Of a stretch of 64,000 bases of DNA, positions 63,201 to 64,000 are shown one piece after another (the stretch's first letter is position 1; each line of letters begins with the position of its first letter). The notes below the pieces were generated by a model. It ran no database searches. It saw nothing but the letters and a program-made list of their open reading frames with translations, and was not told where the DNA came from. Position numbers and translations under genes: made by a program. Origin of the DNA: Calothrix sp. PCC 7103 (GTDB lineage: Bacteria; Cyanobacteriota; Cyanobacteriia; Cyanobacteriales; Nostocaceae); contig NZ_KB217478.1 of NCBI RefSeq assembly GCF_000331305.1, positions 439,278-503,277 on the forward strand, given 5' to 3'.

Positions 63201-64000
63201 AAAAACAATCCAAGCATTAGCAGTAATTTTAAACCGTGCTAGTGCTGGGGCAACTTTAATTATTGCACCAACATCTGTATGCATGAATTGGATTAGCGAA
63301 GCTCAAAAATTTGCACCAACTCTAAATATTATTCAGTTTGGTAGTGGTAATCGTCAAAAAGTCTTAGATAATTTAAAACCCTTTGACATGTTTGTTTGTA
63401 GCTACGGGTTATTACAGCAAGAAGAAGTTTCGCAAATGCTATCGCAAGTCGAATGGCAAACCATAGTATTAGACGAAGCGCAAGCGATAAAAAACATGTC
63501 AACCAAGCGCTCGCAAGCAGCAATGAATTTGAAAGCAGGTTTTAAGCTAATTACAACCGGAACACCAATAGAAAATCATCTTGGTGAACTGTGGAATTTA
63601 TTCAGATTTATCAACCCTGGTTTACTTGGTTCATTTGAAAGCTTTAATGAGCGCTTTGCTAACCCCATCGAAAAATTCCAAGATAAAGGCGCCCGTACCA
63701 AGTTAAAAAAACTCATTCAACCATTTATACTGCGTCGTACAAAGAACCAAGTTTTAGAATCATTACCATCGCGTACCGAAATTTTATTACATGTAGAACT
63801 CAGTCGCGAAGAAATGGCGTTTTACGAAGCATTACGGCGTGAAGCTCTTGCAAAACTTACTGATAATGAGGCGCCTTTCTCAGGTCAAAAGCATTTACAA
63901 GTATTAGCTGAGATAATGAAACTGCGTCGTTCTTGTTGTAACGCTCGGTTAGTGATGCCAGATACAAAATTACCAAGTGCGAAACTACAACTTTTTGGCG
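60292..64000 (+). CDS. SNF2-family DNA-dependent ATPase/helicase, 3' end cut by window
   Basis: At least 1236 codons, open from the ATG at 60292 to the last base. The N-terminal ~700 residues are helical with TPR-like stretches (AYWGWLSFLRDDVDAAITYY) and a zinc-like cluster is not seen. Then a bacterial SNF2-associated part, and from about residue 935 the SNF2 core: YQVEGFNWMSRLAHWGVGAC, LADQMGLGKTIQALA (motif I), IVLDEAQAIKN (II), TTGTPIENHLGELWNLF (III) and PFILRRTKNQVLESLP. The second RecA lobe lies beyond the window. Likely DNA-protein remodelling or repair; some relatives act in defence islands. Confidence 0.92.
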   Translation, partial: MFTINTSATDIKRKRVQLRVVYEELPPVEKQIVQLFSIIYEPVSKKQFFSCFSKVGAVDSKILDVYVEGLVRSSLLVKNKELIQCHDLLVEIVTRDAVSTEKFEVLANCVHVEMPIRNYEVNGYRLFSNDVQLIREVRIGLYRGDLNYVNKQFHDYEQCRQIKNKISVQQVIYKICNNPFDAKWIEVLPQELYENCLRIILLDSALKLAPADEAFDLIKEECFFKGEHCSDSLRIILTEQLLLRGSLLEAEQCLESLSKSFQNQTSAYWGWLSFLRDDVDAAITYYHDALEFLNKGRGKRLTYFTNLSGLFFILALIKEGQKSSLHKALEYCSLMSRESGHWLRMIYYQLKVLLEVQLGDISQKQFILTNRVVFPEEHNIIEALFFILCHYWIDANSAKRHFPNLVERCYSQAMSNDYTWLAMESVELLSRLKSDESLETQAENLHEELGITSIINAIAPQSSWQRSLNALANLKKQAPTIKEGTTRLAWFITHHAYKCTLQPREQKVNNKGEWGKGRPIALKRLKNDLDEFDYLTTQDIKACACIEAYYDGHYYGKTEYSFPDRAITALVGHPLVFWDDAASTRVEVVKGEPELIVKKGRKGKLTIEFSPKLSQSQNILAIKETPTRVKVIEITLEHRRIAEIIGNDNRLVVPISAEKQVLEAINGVSEIVTVHSDIGGGGSGAEEVPAQIIPHIVLLPASEGLKVSLLSCPFGSGGPYYRPGTGGVTVIAEINNKRLQTQRNLKEEKLLRDNIIAACPTLAGIDAEDGEWQINNPEDCLELLLELQALGDSVVIEWPQGEKLRVTHRADLKDFQMSIQRSSDWFGASGELKLDDKLVLDMRQLLELLDKTPSRFIPLGDGQFLALTQAFRRRLEELKTFSEVSNKGIRFHPLATLGLEDFVDEVGTLKADKHWKAHVQRLKEIKNLQPKVPSTFQAELRDYQVEGFNWMSRLAHWGVGACLADQMGLGKTIQALAVILNRASAGATLIIAPTSVCMNWISEAQKFAPTLNIIQFGSGNRQKVLDNLKPFDMFVCSYGLLQQEEVSQMLSQVEWQTIVLDEAQAIKNMSTKRSQAAMNLKAGFKLITTGTPIENHLGELWNLFRFINPGLLGSFESFNERFANPIEKFQDKGARTKLKKLIQPFILRRTKNQVLESLPSRTEILLHVELSREEMAFYEALRREALAKLTDNEAPFSGQKHLQVLAEIMKLRRSCCNARLVMPDTKLPSAKLQLFG

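Overview
The window is chromosomal DNA of a filamentous, probably heterocyst-forming (Nostocales-type) cyanobacterium. Evidence: a PipX-PipY-SepF-ProC neighbourhood, a RexT/thioredoxin pair, a cyanobacterial-type rnpB with a repeat-expanded helix, a bacteriophytochrome hybrid kinase, a monocistronic CIRCE-controlled groEL, UbiD, an Mg-chelatase H paralogue, a PEP-CTERM protein, and many short dispersed repeats in intergenic DNA. GC is roughly 40%. The palindrome GGCGCC occurs about 100 times (my hand count), roughly one per 640 bp and about 25 times expectation. The usual cyanobacterial HIP1 octamer GCGATCGC was not seen.

Layout. 0-11 kb: housekeeping genes (SDR start, class II amidotransferase, Crp-type regulator, fabG, a WecA/MraY-like transferase, groEL, corA, rnpB, rnc, a Gfo/Idh oxidoreductase). 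11-27 kb: signalling and stress genes (sensor kinase, RibD-like reductase, Mg-chelatase H paralogue, phytochrome kinase, rexT-trxA, Rsh), mixed with gene relics (AraC, Old Yellow Enzyme). 27-36 kb: a fused oligopeptide ABC ATPase, a lipid kinase, a zinc-ribbon SF2 helicase whose start codon abuts that of a divergent unknown gene, and a DNA-associated protein with a possible MmcB-like domain. 36-42 kb: a two-partner-secretion exoprotein, a 92-bp MITE-like element with 10-bp target duplications inside a broken gene, a PEP-CTERM protein, Pmp3, SUI1/YciH and UbiD. 42-49 kb: a decayed defence island with an AbiEi-type antitoxin, a HicA-like protein, DUF4365, a PglX relic reduced to its two ends, a frameshifted nucleotidyltransferase, a transposase relic, an intact HigBA pair, and a BrxL N-terminus cut off by an insertion element bounded by CTAG duplications. 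49-64 kb: tRNA-Val, mazG, proC, sepF, pipY, pipX, acpS, a TrpE/PabB stump, a Ser/Thr kinase, cbiQ, der, a metallophosphoesterase, and a large SNF2 helicase that runs off the end.

How the genes relate. pipX, pipY, sepF and proC lie on one strand and tie nitrogen/PLP homeostasis to division and proline synthesis. rexT and trxA form a divergent redox switch. pglX-relic, higBA and brxL keep the order of a BREX operon that is no longer functional. Repeats have shaped genes directly: one repeat is translated inside the chelatase, another supplies the last codons and stop of the metallophosphoesterase and the last codons of the SF2 helicase, and a third expands rnpB.
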